This document shows, one piece after another, positions 33,859 through 44,682 of a DNA stretch of 64,000 nt. Numbering within the stretch: position 1 is the stretch's first letter; each line of letters opens with the position of its first letter. The notes below the pieces were generated by a model. It was not told where the DNA came from. It saw only the letters and a program-made list of their open reading frames with translations, and searched no databases. The translations under genes and the position numbers were made by a program. The stretch comes from Orientallactaga sibirica (taxonomy: Eukaryota; Chordata; Mammalia; Rodentia; Dipodidae), in NCBI GenBank assembly GCA_036365145.1, contig JAEOAD010000015.1:12765501-12829500 (forward strand), written 5' to 3'.

Positions 33859-36800
33859 TGCATTCACTAAGATGAAAGTGGGAATGGGAAGCAGGTGTGA
33901 GACCAAGAAGAGGAGGGTCTGGAGGCTGAGCTTGGGGATGCCAAAGAAATCAGAAGCAAAAGAGACAAAGGTCACCAGCAAATGTTTGACCCTTGAAAAT
34001 AGTAGGAAAGATGGAGTTGCTAAGTGTTCCCAATAGTCCACTTTAACAGTCTTTTTGACTCTGTGGCATTTCCCCCAACAAATTGTCAAGTTTTTATCCA
34101 CTTATTACTGACTCAAATATCTGCTATTGAGGTAAATGAGCTCCTAAGTTCTGAGATGTGATCCTGGAATGCAAATTGTGTTTGGCTCAGGGGCTATTGC
34201 ATCACCCTTCTCTCCAGGAAACACTACATATCACCTGTGAAGTGTCCCTCCCTGTGGAATAATCAAGGCCTCAGTCACCAATGACACTACTGAGGAGGGC
34301 TCTCAAGGAAATGAGGAAGGGGGACTATAACCTCTGTAAAAAAAAGTAAAATAAATAAACAAGTAAAGAGTCCCTCCCCTCACTTGCTAACATCCAATGT
34401 AAGAGGTAAGATACAGCTTTCATTTCATCAGCATGTTCTTCTCGATCACACTTATATGCTTCACCACCACATGTTGCCTTTTTATTGGCCCTGCATATTC
34501 ATTCTTGACACTGTTTAGTATGGTTAATTGACCAACAAAATATTTTAATTTAACCCTTTTATGAGTTTAAACCATTTGCAATATTTGAGAATTCAGAGCT
34601 GTTTCATGCAGCTTCTGCTTACCTTTTAGTTAAAAACAAAGGTAGTATAGTGGAGCTATGTTAATGTACATTGAATAAGAGGCTGATGTGGGATAGATAC
34701 TAAAGTGCACAGGGCTACATGATATATGTGAAGAAACTAGCTCTCTTGTACCTCTTCACCCCACATGCCTTCTTCTGTTCTAGGTTGTCTTGTACTAGTT
34801 GGACTATGAAATTTCACCTCTGCACACTTCTCCAGATATCATCCCTTGGCATTAGCACAGAACTGATCAGATGTGTTATCATATTTTCTACTTAGAAGAT
34901 GTTATAATGCAAGTCGCAAATGTGGTACCAATCATCTCACATTCCCCGTAGGATTCCTAAAAAGGGGGTCAGGGGTAAATCAATTCTGTCTCTCATACCA
35001 GGCAGGGGTCTGATGTAGAAATTCTCTGTTATACCAACTTACCCCTACTATATAAAGTATTGAAAAATATTTAAAGAGTATTGGTTTGATGGAGAGTTAA
35101 ATTATTGACCATTTTGTAGAAGACATGCACATTAGTCTGGCTCTTTTCACTGCACCATTACAAAAGGCCTAAGGCCACAGATGGATCCTTAATGCTCTTC
35201 TGCCTATCCTCACATGATCATTCCTTATTACTTTCCCACTCTTTCAGAATATGTTTACAAAATTAAAATATGGGGCATGTAATTGGATGATTCTATAATA
35301 AGTTTCATAACCAAAGGAAAAACTGTAGGAAATTAGGAAGATTTGAGATCTTTTAGATTAAGGACCAAGGATCCCAAGCCTCTCACTTCTGATCTTATCT
35401 GACTGCTGACTTCCTTGTTTCAGTGTCTTCTCTTTGGCATAATAAGTGATGCCTGAGATTCTCACTTCACGTTCTAAGCTCATCTTGAATGTGAAAGACA
35501 GAATTCATTCTGTCAGTGTGCTATGTCTCATAGGAGGTTTTTGCTTGAACTATTTTGGTCATATGCCCACTTGAGTATCTTTGCTCAGGATGAGCACAGA
35601 ATTGCCCTGACCTAGTTCATGTGACAAGTTTCAAAAGAAGAAATGAGATAGCAAGATATCCATATGACTCCCCCACCATAATCATGTTTGGAGTTGGAGA
35701 AGAGCAGAAAAATAATGGGACTTACAAGGGGCTGAATTAAAATAAAAATGGGAAAATGTATAGAGTTGCAAGAGACAGCACACATCTATTTTCTGATTAT
35801 GTCAGTTCAGGGATGGACCCTGAGAAACAGGTATCAAAATGATGTGCAAGAGATTTTTAGAGAGGGAATTCCCAAGAGGGGAAAAGTGTGGGTTAAGAAG
35901 CAGAAGCAAGCAGGGATGTGGGCAGTGGGCTGTCTTACATTTGAGAAAGGTGATTTTTGAGAGGATAAAAGAAAAAGAACGTACGCAATAAGAGCTGAGA
36001 GCTCTGGTGCAACTCTGGAGTGCTGGTTGTGCGATAAGGATTCCTAAAGTAATAATAATCAGAAGAATCTTGTGTAATTGACAAAATGTCTTTTCTTTAT
36101 ACCCTGCTGTGCTCTATACCTCTGAGAGCAGATAGGAAAGGATGTGGCCTTGGTAAGGAGGTGTCCATGGACCCTGGGCATTTAGCTGCCTGAGATGTCA
36201 GTCAATTACAAGCCTTGAGAGAAATCTCTTCTCTGAGTGAGATGTGAATGGCATACTTCCATGGTTGCTACACTGGCTCCCAGCAAAGTATAGGAATCTG
36301 CTCAAGGTGAATCAAATAGTTAGCTCAGTGATGGAGTTGAGATCTAAAAGTTCAGTGGAGCTACCTGTCCACTGCCCAGTCCATTGTGTTGTCCTCCAAA
36401 GCAGATGGCCCTGTTTCCATGAGGTTTGATGCGTGCTTAGACATACTGTGCATGTATACAGAGAACTTCTTTCTTTCTATGAAGGCTCAAATTTTTAAGT
36501 CACTGGAAAGCCAGAAAGGAAAATGGTCTAGCCAAAGCAGTAGGAACCATGAGAAGTCTCCCTCAGCTGGAAAGTGACATGTGAGCATTTTAAAAATACA
36601 TCATTCTTTAGCCTGATGTCACCATAAATTTTGTCCTGCCAGAACGTCCTATTCAGAGCCATAAAACAGTGACACAAACAACTCAATACTATTCTGTTTA
36701 AAAGCCCCATAGGCATATTCTTCTTAAATATGAAATCTCTTATCCAGCTTCTCCCCACCATAGAGTTAGATTTATAAATGTTATATTAACAACTGGTTGG

Positions 36801-37837
36801 ACAGCAGCAAATACATCAAGAATGACACCACCACCTGCAGAGCTAAAGCATTCTGGTGTTTGCTCCTCTGCTGTAACAGGCAGGGCTATGCGGTCATATT
36901 CACATTACTCATGCGGCTGAGCCACAGCCCTGCCTCTACCCACCAGAAAGAACTGGCCATCACATCGAACATGTCAATGTGTTGACAAGAAGAAATAGCA
37001 TCCTTGGTTTTATTAGTTGGAATCTGAAGGATGATAAGAAATGCTGTTGTGATATTTGGCCAGTCCTGCTCTTCTCTGAGTATCCCCAAGGCTGGGATTG
37101 TTCTTGTAAATAAAATCATAAATCATTCAAGTGGTCAGTGATCTCTGAAGACACCTAGTTCATTCTTCCCCAGTCATGACCTTGTGATGCTCTGGGCAAA
37201 CCTGCTTCCTTTTGAGAAGGGATAAAGATGGGGAAGGTAATTGCTAAGGAGAGTAAGAGGAGGGCAGTGCTATTGCATATGCAGACATGCAGCAGCAGAC
37301 ATAGGACAGGATTTTCATCCACCAGTATCTAGGAGTGGGTATTGGGATACTCACAGGATGACAGGAACATCTGCTTTAATATTATTTTGTGTACATATCA
37401 AATAATCTTGCATTATCTTAGTCTTAAGTTCATAGTCAATTAGAAATTTCCATTTAGAAGGGGCTTTTAAAAGTAAGTCAGAATGATATCTGCCTAGTTG
37501 TTAGTAAAATAGATGACAGAGTGCGCCTAGAAACAGACACATTGCTTGATAAGTGATTTCTTGAAGTGATAAAACGGGTGTGATGAAATACATTATGAAT
37601 ACTACCATTTCAGTAATGATTAAATAGCTTAAGTTTACAGATTTCCCACATCATAATCATCATCATTTTTAATGGACCACATCACCAAATGTTTATAATT
37701 CTAAGGGGTATTATGCCCTTGCTTCTTTCAGAAGATATAAGTGAAACATAGGGTATTTAACTAATTTCCTAAGGTTATGCTTGCTGAAAGACCATGTTAT
37801 ACTTAACTAACCTAATTCATATAAAAACAGATTTTGT
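33859..37837. other. Unique non-coding DNA, 4 kb
   Basis: No SINE, LINE or LTR recognised across about 4 kb. Frames of 60-91 codons occur on both strands with no family. No exon, RNA or promoter can be supported. Confidence 0.5.
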
Positions 37838-38052
37838 GGGCTGGAGAGATGGTTTAGCAGTTATGACACCTTCCTGGGAAGCCTAAAGATACAGTTTTGA
37901 TTTTCCAGTACCCACATAAGACAGATACACATGCTAGTGCATGCACCTGAAGTTCATTTGCAGTGGGTGGAGGCCCTCATGAGCCCATGCTCTCTCTCTC
38001 TTTCTCTCTCTCCCCCTTTGTCTTCAATAAATAAATAAAAATGAAAAACAAA
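37838..38052 (+). repeat. B2-superfamily (DIP-like) SINE
   Basis: 'gggctggagagatggtttag' start, diverged body ('cagtacccacataagacaga'), 'gaagttcatttgcagtggg', CT-run and 'caataaataaataaaaatga' tail. Flanks 'aaaaacagattttgt' and 'aaaaacaaattgtg' could be a decayed target duplication. Confidence 0.9.
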
Positions 38053-38106
38053 TTGTGCCAGTAGTTTTTAGATATATACCCTTCCCTGATATCTTTTTTA
38101 CAACTT

Positions 38107-38133
38107 TGATTATTTATTTATTTATTATTATTT

Positions 38134-38168
<35 letters not shown>

Positions 38169-38326
38169 GGAGAGAATGGGCATGCCAGGGCCTCTAACAG
38201 CTGCAAACAAACTCCAGACACATGCATCACTTTGTGCATCTGGCTTAAGTGGTTCTTGAGGAATTGAACCTGGGTCCTGTGCTTTGCAGGCAAGCACCTT
38301 AAACACTAAGCCATCTCTCCAGCCCC
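38107..38326 (-). repeat. B2-superfamily (DIP-like) SINE, inverted relative to its neighbour
   Basis: Reverse complement of the main SINE: ATTT tail and GA run at the low side, then 'gggcatgccagggcctctaa', 'gcatcactttgtgcatctgg', 'ggaattgaacctgggtcctg', 'ggcaagcaccttaaacacta' and 'gccatctctccagcccc'. With the plus copy 55 bp away it forms an inverted SINE pair that could fold as a hairpin in a transcript. Confidence 0.93.
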
Positions 38327-38394
38327 AGGATATCTTAATATCATCCCTAAACTATTAAATTTTAGTCTTCTTTAACAAATATTTACTGAACATA

Positions 38395-38573
38395 TGTTGG
38401 GTATCTTTTTTTTTTTTTTTTTTCGAGGTAGGGGGTCTCATTCTAGCCCAAGCTGACCTGGAATTCACTCTGTATTCTCAGGGTGGCCTTGAACTCACGG
38501 TGATCCTCCTACCTCTGCCTCCCGAGTGCTGGGATTAAAGGCGTGTGTCACCACACCAGGCTTGTGTTGGGCA
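38395..38573 (-). repeat. B1-type SINE inserted in an L2-like relic
   Basis: B1 at 38408-38562 in minus orientation, T run then 'tttcgaggtagggggtctca' to 'aggcgtgtgtcaccacacca'. Flanks 'tgttgggtatc' and 'tgttgggcatc' (one mismatch) are its target duplication. The interrupted host sequence ('aacaaatatttactgaacat' before, 'catcatttatcgagccca' after) resembles a reverse-oriented LINE-2 3' end. Confidence 0.9.
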
Positions 38574-39184
38574 TCATTTATCGAGCCCAATACTAGTGGT
38601 CCATTGATGTATTAAATGCAAATGTGCTCAACTAGAAATTCATCATTTTGTGACTCACATGATCAATGTGATTTGCTGATAATACCAAATCATATTCCTT
38701 AAGTCGACTATCCTAACTAAGAAAGAACATGTGTGGTGAATAAGAGTGCTTATTTGTATTTTTGTATCTGTGCAGTAAGTCCTCCTCACCTTATATAAAA
38801 TTACAAGAAAACAAGATTATTTTCAATGAAGAAATGGGATAGAAAAAAATCTGAAGGGGCCTCAATACTGCTCAGAAAGTGATTAAGAAAAGATGGATGC
38901 TTGTTGTGAATCTAGAATATATGTGGCTTTGCCTTGAACTTTGCAGTCCTAGCAGTTTGTTTCTAAGTGGGGACTTATGCAACACAGTAAAGGTTAGGAA
39001 AAGGCAGTAGAAGAGGACATTCAGCAAGAAGACAGTGGGAATGAATTATTGCTCCCTTCCAGACATATGCTTGGTCACATAAAAGCTACATCTCTATAGA
39101 CAGCCTACATAATTACAAGAAGGGAGCTTTCTATCCAAGTACATAGTATTTGGAGGGGCTAGAGCAAAGGCTCTCAAAGAAATA
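38574..39184. other. Unique non-coding DNA
   Basis: No repeat or gene recognised. Confidence 0.5.
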
Positions 39185-40265
39185 TCATTTTTTTATTAAC
39201 AACATATTTTATATGGGTACATCATGTACTGATTCCCTCTTTTCCTTCATCTCTGCCCCCATTCCACTGGGGACCCTCCTCAGTGGGGTTACAAGTATTC
39301 CCCTTGAGGTTGTGGGATATGCATTGTGGGAGCAGCAGTCAGTTTTTGTTGTTGTTGTTGTCGTGGTTTTGTGGGGAAGGAATGCCTCTGGGCATGATGT
39401 TTCACCCTGTGGCTCTTACATTCCTGCCCCCTCTTCTACAAAATTCCCAGAGCCATGTTTGGTGGGTTTTAAATCTACTTCAGTGATGAGCTCTTAGGAT
39501 CCTTTGGATCTCAGCTTGGGTGAGTGTTGGGTCTCCTCAGGGTCTGTCTCCTATACTTTGGTGCTGATTGTTAGGTTTGCCATGGAAGCAGTGCGCTTGC
39601 TCCTCTCCCCAATTCCTCTGTGGTTTCATCTGTGGCTTGGAAGAAGTGCCAATGGTAGTTTATCTCCTCAGGTCTCACTACCTTCTGAAAAAGAATAGAT
39701 TCTCCAATGGAGAGTGAAGCCAGAATAGTTTAAATGGGATAAGCATTGTTAATTTAGGGAGGAATTGATGTATGTAACCCCTCTTTTAGCCAAAGACTAA
39801 TGAGAGCTTGACACTGGAGAGTATGATCTTTGTCTTTGTCTGGTTTCCAGATATGGGTTCTATTGCACTGAGTGGATCTCTTAGCCAATCAGAAAGCTAT
39901 TGGTTATTCACCAAGGCTGTGTTCCACTATTGCACTGGTGTGTACATCCTGTCAGTGTTTGCTTCTAAATAGCTTACACCTCTCGTTGCTCTGACCGTTG
40001 GCCACTTTCCCCCAATAGCTCCTGTATGCTTTCCAGCACTAGACAGTCTAACTGTCTGGTGTCTGGCTCTCATCTGGATTCTGGCCAGGTCTCTCCATGC
40101 TGTCAGAAGCATATAGTGTCTTCAGAAATATGGTCTTACCTTTTGTCTCAGCTGGGTATCCAGGTGCTTTGACAGAAACCTGTCTTGTTTGGGGGACCTT
40201 GAATGTCAGTCTGATCAACAGTTCATTGTGGATAGCAACCAATTTTTGGTACTGGGAGTTACAGT

Positions 40266-40321
40266 CTGGAGGCAAAAAAAAAAAAAAAGAAAAAGAAAAA
40301 AAAAAAAAAACCTTTTTTTTT
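40266..40321. repeat. A-rich / T-run low-complexity tract
   Basis: About 45 A-rich bases with scattered G, directly followed by a run of T. It lies inside the L1 3'UTR of the 39-kb element, a position where L1 3'UTRs carry purine-rich tracts. Confidence 0.85.
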
Positions 40322-40651
40322 TAAGGTTAGGCTTTATCCCACCCTCTCCAGGGCCTTTCTTTTCAGGTCCTCCCCCATACGCTTCTGAGGGTTATATCTT
40401 TTAGTCTATCCCAAAGATAAAGGTTTCTATGGTACCAGTTCATTTTGGATTTAGTTTTGTGTTTTTTTCCCCACAGTCTCCTTCCCCTTCTTCCAAAAAC
40501 CTTCCATCCCTAATGCCCTAATGTCTGAGCCATGAGATGCCTATCAGGTATGTCAGCAACTCAAGTTGGTCCAGATAAGTTGCTGCAGATGATTGAGACC
40601 ATGCAGTGTTTGTCTTTCTGTGATTGTGTGAATTTGCTCAATAGTTCCAAG

Positions 40652-40693
40652 ACTGTCCATCATCATCATCATCATTATTATTATTATTATCTA
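40652..40693. repeat. (CAT)n(TAT)n trinucleotide microsatellite
   Basis: Consecutive CAT units change into TTA/TAT units within the minus-strand L1. A local frame translates it as His and Tyr runs, which is an artefact. Confidence 0.95.
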
Positions 40694-41032
40694 CAGATTT
40701 CACTGTATCATTTTTTTCTTATTGCTGAGTAGAATTCATTGTGTAATGTACAACTTCATTATCCATACATCTAATGATGGGCACCTGGGTTGATTCAGTT
40801 CTTAGCTATTATGAATTGAGCAGCTATAAACATCGTTGAGCAAAGATAATGTAGTGAAATGTGGAGCATTTAGGATAGAGGCCCAGTAAGGGGATAACTG
40901 TATCTGTTGGTAGCTCTTGATCATCCTTTTCAGGAATCTCTGTATTGATTTCCATAGTGGTTGTACAAGTTTACATTCCCACCAACAGTGAATGAGGGTT
41001 CCTCTTTCCACAAATTCTCACCAACATTTCTT

Positions 41033-41967
41033 GTCATTTGATTTTTTTATTGACAACAAACCATTTTATTTCCTTCCCCTCCCCCCATTTCCCTTAAGAA
41101 CTCCATTCTCCATCATATCTCCTTCCTCTCTCCATTAGTCTCTCCTTTAATTTGATGTCATCATCTTTTTCTCCTATTATGAGGAGCTTGTGAAGGTATT
41201 GCTAGGCACTGCAAGGTCAGGGATGTCGAGGCCAATTTCTGTCTGGAGAGCTACATTATAAGGAGTTGTATCCTTCCTTTGGCTCTTACATTCTTTCCAC
41301 CCCCTCTTCTGCAATGGACCTTGAGCCTTGCAGGGTGTGATAGAGATGTTTCAGTGCTAGACACTCCTCCATCCCTTCTTCTCAGCACTATGTTGCCTTT
41401 TGGGTCATCCCAGTGGTCATCTCCATCTGAAAAGAGAAGCTTCTCTAACCAGAAGTGAGAGTAGCATTAATATGTGAATATGAACATTAAGTGTAATGCT
41501 TTCAGGTCAGTTTGGTGGGACTAATATATATATATATACATTTAGCCAGACAAGAGCAGGCTTTATAACCCCCAAGGCTCATGACCTCCCCTGCTATAGA
41601 CTTTTGATTAGTTTTATCAGTACCAGGCATGTATTCCCTCCCATAGAGTGGGGCCTTCAGTCCAATTAGGGAGCAGTTGGTTTCCCCAAGAGCAGACATG
41701 CCACTATTGCACCTGTTTGGTCATTGGGCCTTTCTGGCCAAACTTGAGGTTTCCAGTGTCCACTGATTTCACCACTGATGATTTCTGTCTCCCATAGGAC
41801 TGCATGCAGTGCAGCTTTTTACAGCTTTCAGTTGGCTGGTCTACAGGAAGAACATTTTCTGCCCAGAACCAGCTTGCTTTCTCAGTGATCTTGCTACTCA
41901 GGCAAGTGAGGTCTTCAGCAATAGGGTCTTACCATCTGTTTTTCAAGGGAAACCAAGGGTCATTTGA
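41033..41967 (-). mobile_element. Young-style L1 3' end nested in ORF2, 9-bp target duplication
   Basis: Insert 41042-41958 (917 bp) of L1 3'UTR, minus orientation, ending 'gttgtcaataaaaaaa' on the minus strand. The 9-mer 'gtcatttga' flanks it exactly (41033-41041 and 41959-41967), and removing it rejoins the host ORF2. Its 5' boundary falls in the block 'ggtaagaccctattgctgaa' that is shared with the 40.1-kb and 55.0-kb copies. A (TA)n run is at 41522-41540. Confidence 0.85.
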
Positions 41968-42137
41968 CTTTTTAATGATTGTCATCCTTACTACAGTAAG
42001 GTGGGATCTTATAGTTGTTTTAATTTGAATTTCCCTAATGATTAGGGATGATGAGAATTTTAAGTGTGTGTTAGCCATTTGTATTTCTTCTTCTGATAAC
42101 TCCATATTCAGTTCTCTTCCCTTTTTGGAGTGGGTTG

Positions 42138-42252
42138 TTTGATTTTTAAAGTATTTATTTATTTATTTATTTTATTTTAATTTTACATTCATGTTGTTGA
42201 CTTTGGTAGCCTCCTCCCTGTCCTCCTCCCTTCAAAGGGACCCTCCTCATTG
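42138..42252 (-). mobile_element. Short L1 3' tail nested in ORF2
   Basis: About 110 bp: on the plus strand an ATTT-rich run, then 'ttttacattcatgttgttga', 'tttggtagcctcctccctgt' and 'agggaccctcctcattgggg'. It is the reverse complement of the 3' end seen at 27361-27440. A strongly 5'-truncated insertion. Minus-strand flanks 'aaaaatctaa' and 'aaaaatcaaa' may be the target duplication. Confidence 0.75.
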
Positions 42253-42482
42253 GGGAATTGGTTAGATTTTTGAGTTGTTTGTCGATTCTAGATATTAGGC
42301 CTCTGTCACCAGTATAGCTTGCAAAAATTTTCTCCCATTCTATGGATAACCTATTGGCTCTGATTCTGCTATGTTTTTCTGTGAGAAGCTTTTCTGCTTC
42401 TTAATATCCCACTGGTTGAGTGATTGTTTATTTTCCCTGAAGTCCTTTGACAAAATAAAACATCCTTTTATATTCAGAATGC

Positions 42483-43205
42483 TGTAGAGAATGGGCATGG
42501 ATGGTTTATATCTCAACACAACTAAAGCACCTAAAGACCAAATAATACTTAACAGGGAAAGACTCAAGGAGTTCCCACTAAGGTCAGGAACAATACAGAG
42601 GCTCCCACTCTCACCACTGCTCTTCAACTTAGTACTAGAAGCACTAACCCAAGCCATAAGACAGGAGAAAGAAATTAAAGGGATACATCTTGGAAAGGAA
42701 GAAGTCAAGTTAGCCTAATTTGCAGATGACATGATCCTAAACATAAGTGACCCAAAAATCTCTATCTCAAAACTTCAAGGTGATTAATTCCTTTAGCAAA
42801 GTGGCAGCATACAAATTAGCAGACAAAAATTAGTAGACTTTCTATATGCAAATGACAAATATATAGAGAAAGAAATTACCGAGGCTGTCCCATTTTCATT
42901 AGTCATAAAACTTAAATACATTGTAATAACTTTAACCAAGGATGTGAAAGACCTATGTAATGAAAACATAAAAAAAAAAAAAAAAACTCAAGAAGAAAAT
43001 AGAGGAGTACATGAGAAGAGGAAAAGACATTCCATGCTCCTGGATAGGTAGAATTGATTTTGTGAAAATTGAAATTCTACCTAAAGCAATATACAGATTT
43101 AATACAATACCAATAAAAATTCTACCATCATTCCTCAAAAAGATAAAAAACATGTTCTCAAAATTCATATGGAATGGGAGCAGACCTCAGCTATCCAAAC
43201 ATATC
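42483..43205 (+). pseudogene. L1 ORF2 reverse transcriptase and thumb, inverted segment
   Basis: Plus-strand peptide '[20 protein letters not shown]' and '[18 protein letters not shown]' precede a shifted 'FADDM' at 42719-42733, the RT active-site box with both Asp present. Further on, 'KDIPCSWIGRIDFVKIEILP', 'KAIYRFNTIPIKILPSF' and 'KFIWNGSRPQLSKHIL' are the conserved post-RT region. A poly(A) run at 42970-42987 and several stops break it. Confidence 0.88.
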
Positions 43206-44290
43206 CTAAATTTTTGCTACTTTCTACTCCAGTTCAAAAGTTATTGCTGGTGTTCCTTGAAAATAGTCTCTCCTAGTCTTGTAATAGCATCTATGGAAGT
43301 TGTCAGTCCAAATACCTTAATAATATTTTTTGTGGATTGGTATTGGATATTCTACATTTGTAGCAATCAAAATAAATTGATTAAAAGCCCAATATGATAT
43401 GTGTGTTGCTTAACAAAGACTGAATATCATTCAACCTTTCTGAAGAGTATAGAACCAGTATTTTTGTAACACTATGTGGTTTATTTGAAACATTATTATA
43501 TTTTGAATGTATGTGTATGTGAAAATGTTCACGGTGACATGCAGAGGCTACAGCAAGAAGTTGGGTACCCTCCTCTATTGTTTTTCCACAATATTTCCCT
43601 GGGACGGTCTTTCAATGAACTTAATGCTCCATACTTTTCAGTTGGACTGGCTCACCAAGGAGTCCCAAAGATCCTTCTCTCTGTACCCACTTGAGGACAA
43701 AAGCTCCCAGACCTGCTCAGTTGTCTCACCAGATCCTATTTTTTAAAAATTTATTACTTTCTTTTCTAAAGTATCCATAGGGTTCACTAAACTACCCAAA
43801 GTTATCTGTGGCACATGTAAATTAAGAGACAATGGTTTAAACAATTTTATAGCTACTAGGAAACCAGGAGGCAGGAGATATCAGAGAGTAGTAACATGTT
43901 TGTAAATACCATGAGAGAATGGCAGATTTGCTGTTAGCTTTCATTTACTTGGATTAGTAAAATGTTGGCTGCTATAACGAATGACCCTCAGTTTCAGTGA
44001 GTTTGAATACTGTATTTGTTTCTTGGCCATGCAGCAATATTGATGCAATGAATTAGATCCATAGACCATCCCTTCTTCCTGTAGAAATTCTATAATTACA
44101 GAGAACAGAGCATTATCAGTACATGAATTTTCACAGGAATTAACTTTATATGAGCAAGCCAAGAAAGAAAAGGAGCATGGATAAGCACCAATAAATGGTT
44201 TCCAGGGGTACATTGCTTCTATTCATAGGCTAGAAGTCAGTCACATGGCTATAGGGATCTTCAAGGAAGATAGAGGTCATGGAAGAAGAG
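43206..44290. other. Unique non-coding DNA
   Basis: No repeat or gene recognised between the L1 and the solo LTR. Frames of 72-90 codons have no family. Confidence 0.45.
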
Positions 44291-44682
44291 GAAGTATGTT
44301 GCGTCCCCCCACCGCAAGGCCAGCTCAGGAGGGATGGTAGGGTCTCAGCCGAGTTGGGGTGAGCAGCGCAGAGTCACTACACAGACTCCTGGAGTTGGGT
44401 GAAAGCGGAAGTGAGACTCCGCAAACTCGTTTATTCAGGAAGTGCACATGGGTTTTGAGGGGCTTGGCTGGCTAATCCTTGTATGGGGTGGTCCCCTTTT
44501 GGTGACCAATGACAGCTTGTCTCTGGATAGGACATCTCGTAGTAGGCTTCTCGTGAGCATGGGACTATAACTGTTGTCACACCAAGCCTGTGCAGAATGC
44601 CATTTTCACAGAAGCCACTTCCTGTTTTCTTCTGCCATGCGGTCTGGCTAGGACCAGGCCTATATTGTGCCATACAGAAGTA
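44291..44682 (-). mobile_element. Solo LTR of a class II endogenous retrovirus
   Basis: A 380-bp unit (44297-44676) with inverted TG...CA ends: on the minus strand it begins 'tgtatggcacaatatagg' and ends 'ggggacgcaaca'. The 6-mer 'gaagta' flanks it exactly at 44291-44296 and 44677-44682. A polyadenylation signal AATAAA lies on the minus strand at 44430-44435. The 6-bp duplication is typical of ERVK/IAP-type integrases. No internal genes are present, so the provirus has recombined to a solo LTR. It is more CpG-rich than its surroundings. Confidence 0.88.

Larger units (their letters stand above)
40560..42480 (-). pseudogene. L1 ORF2 C-terminal half (interrupted)
   Basis: In sense order, sequence near 42480-42260 reads 'NQWDIKKQKSF' and then 'EKIFASYTGDRGLISRI' (after a shift). 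Near 42130-41960 comes the L1 'REIQIKT...H.TPVRMAIIKK' region in decayed form. At 41011-40802 the Cys-containing 'MERGTLIHCWWECKLVQPLW' is intact over about 70 codons. These are consecutive segments of the ORF2 carboxyl end. Frameshifts and two insertions destroy the frame. Confidence 0.85.
39185..43205 (-). mobile_element. 5'-inverted LINE-1 with nested younger L1 tails
   Basis: Minus-strand L1 whose 3' end lies at about 39185 ('gttaataaaaaaa' on the minus strand). The 3'UTR covers about 39185-40560. ORF2 C-terminal sequence covers 40560-41041 and 41959-42480, interrupted at 41042-41958 and about 42140-42250 by younger L1 3' ends. At about 42481 the orientation flips: 42483-43205 is plus-strand ORF2 reverse transcriptase and thumb. 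The layout is what twin priming produces, with the upstream part inverted at the 5' side. Confidence 0.75.

Noticed and set aside
39150..39497. 115-codon plus-strand frame
   Set aside because: Lies antisense to the L1 3'UTR and crosses a GTT microsatellite giving a poly-Val run.
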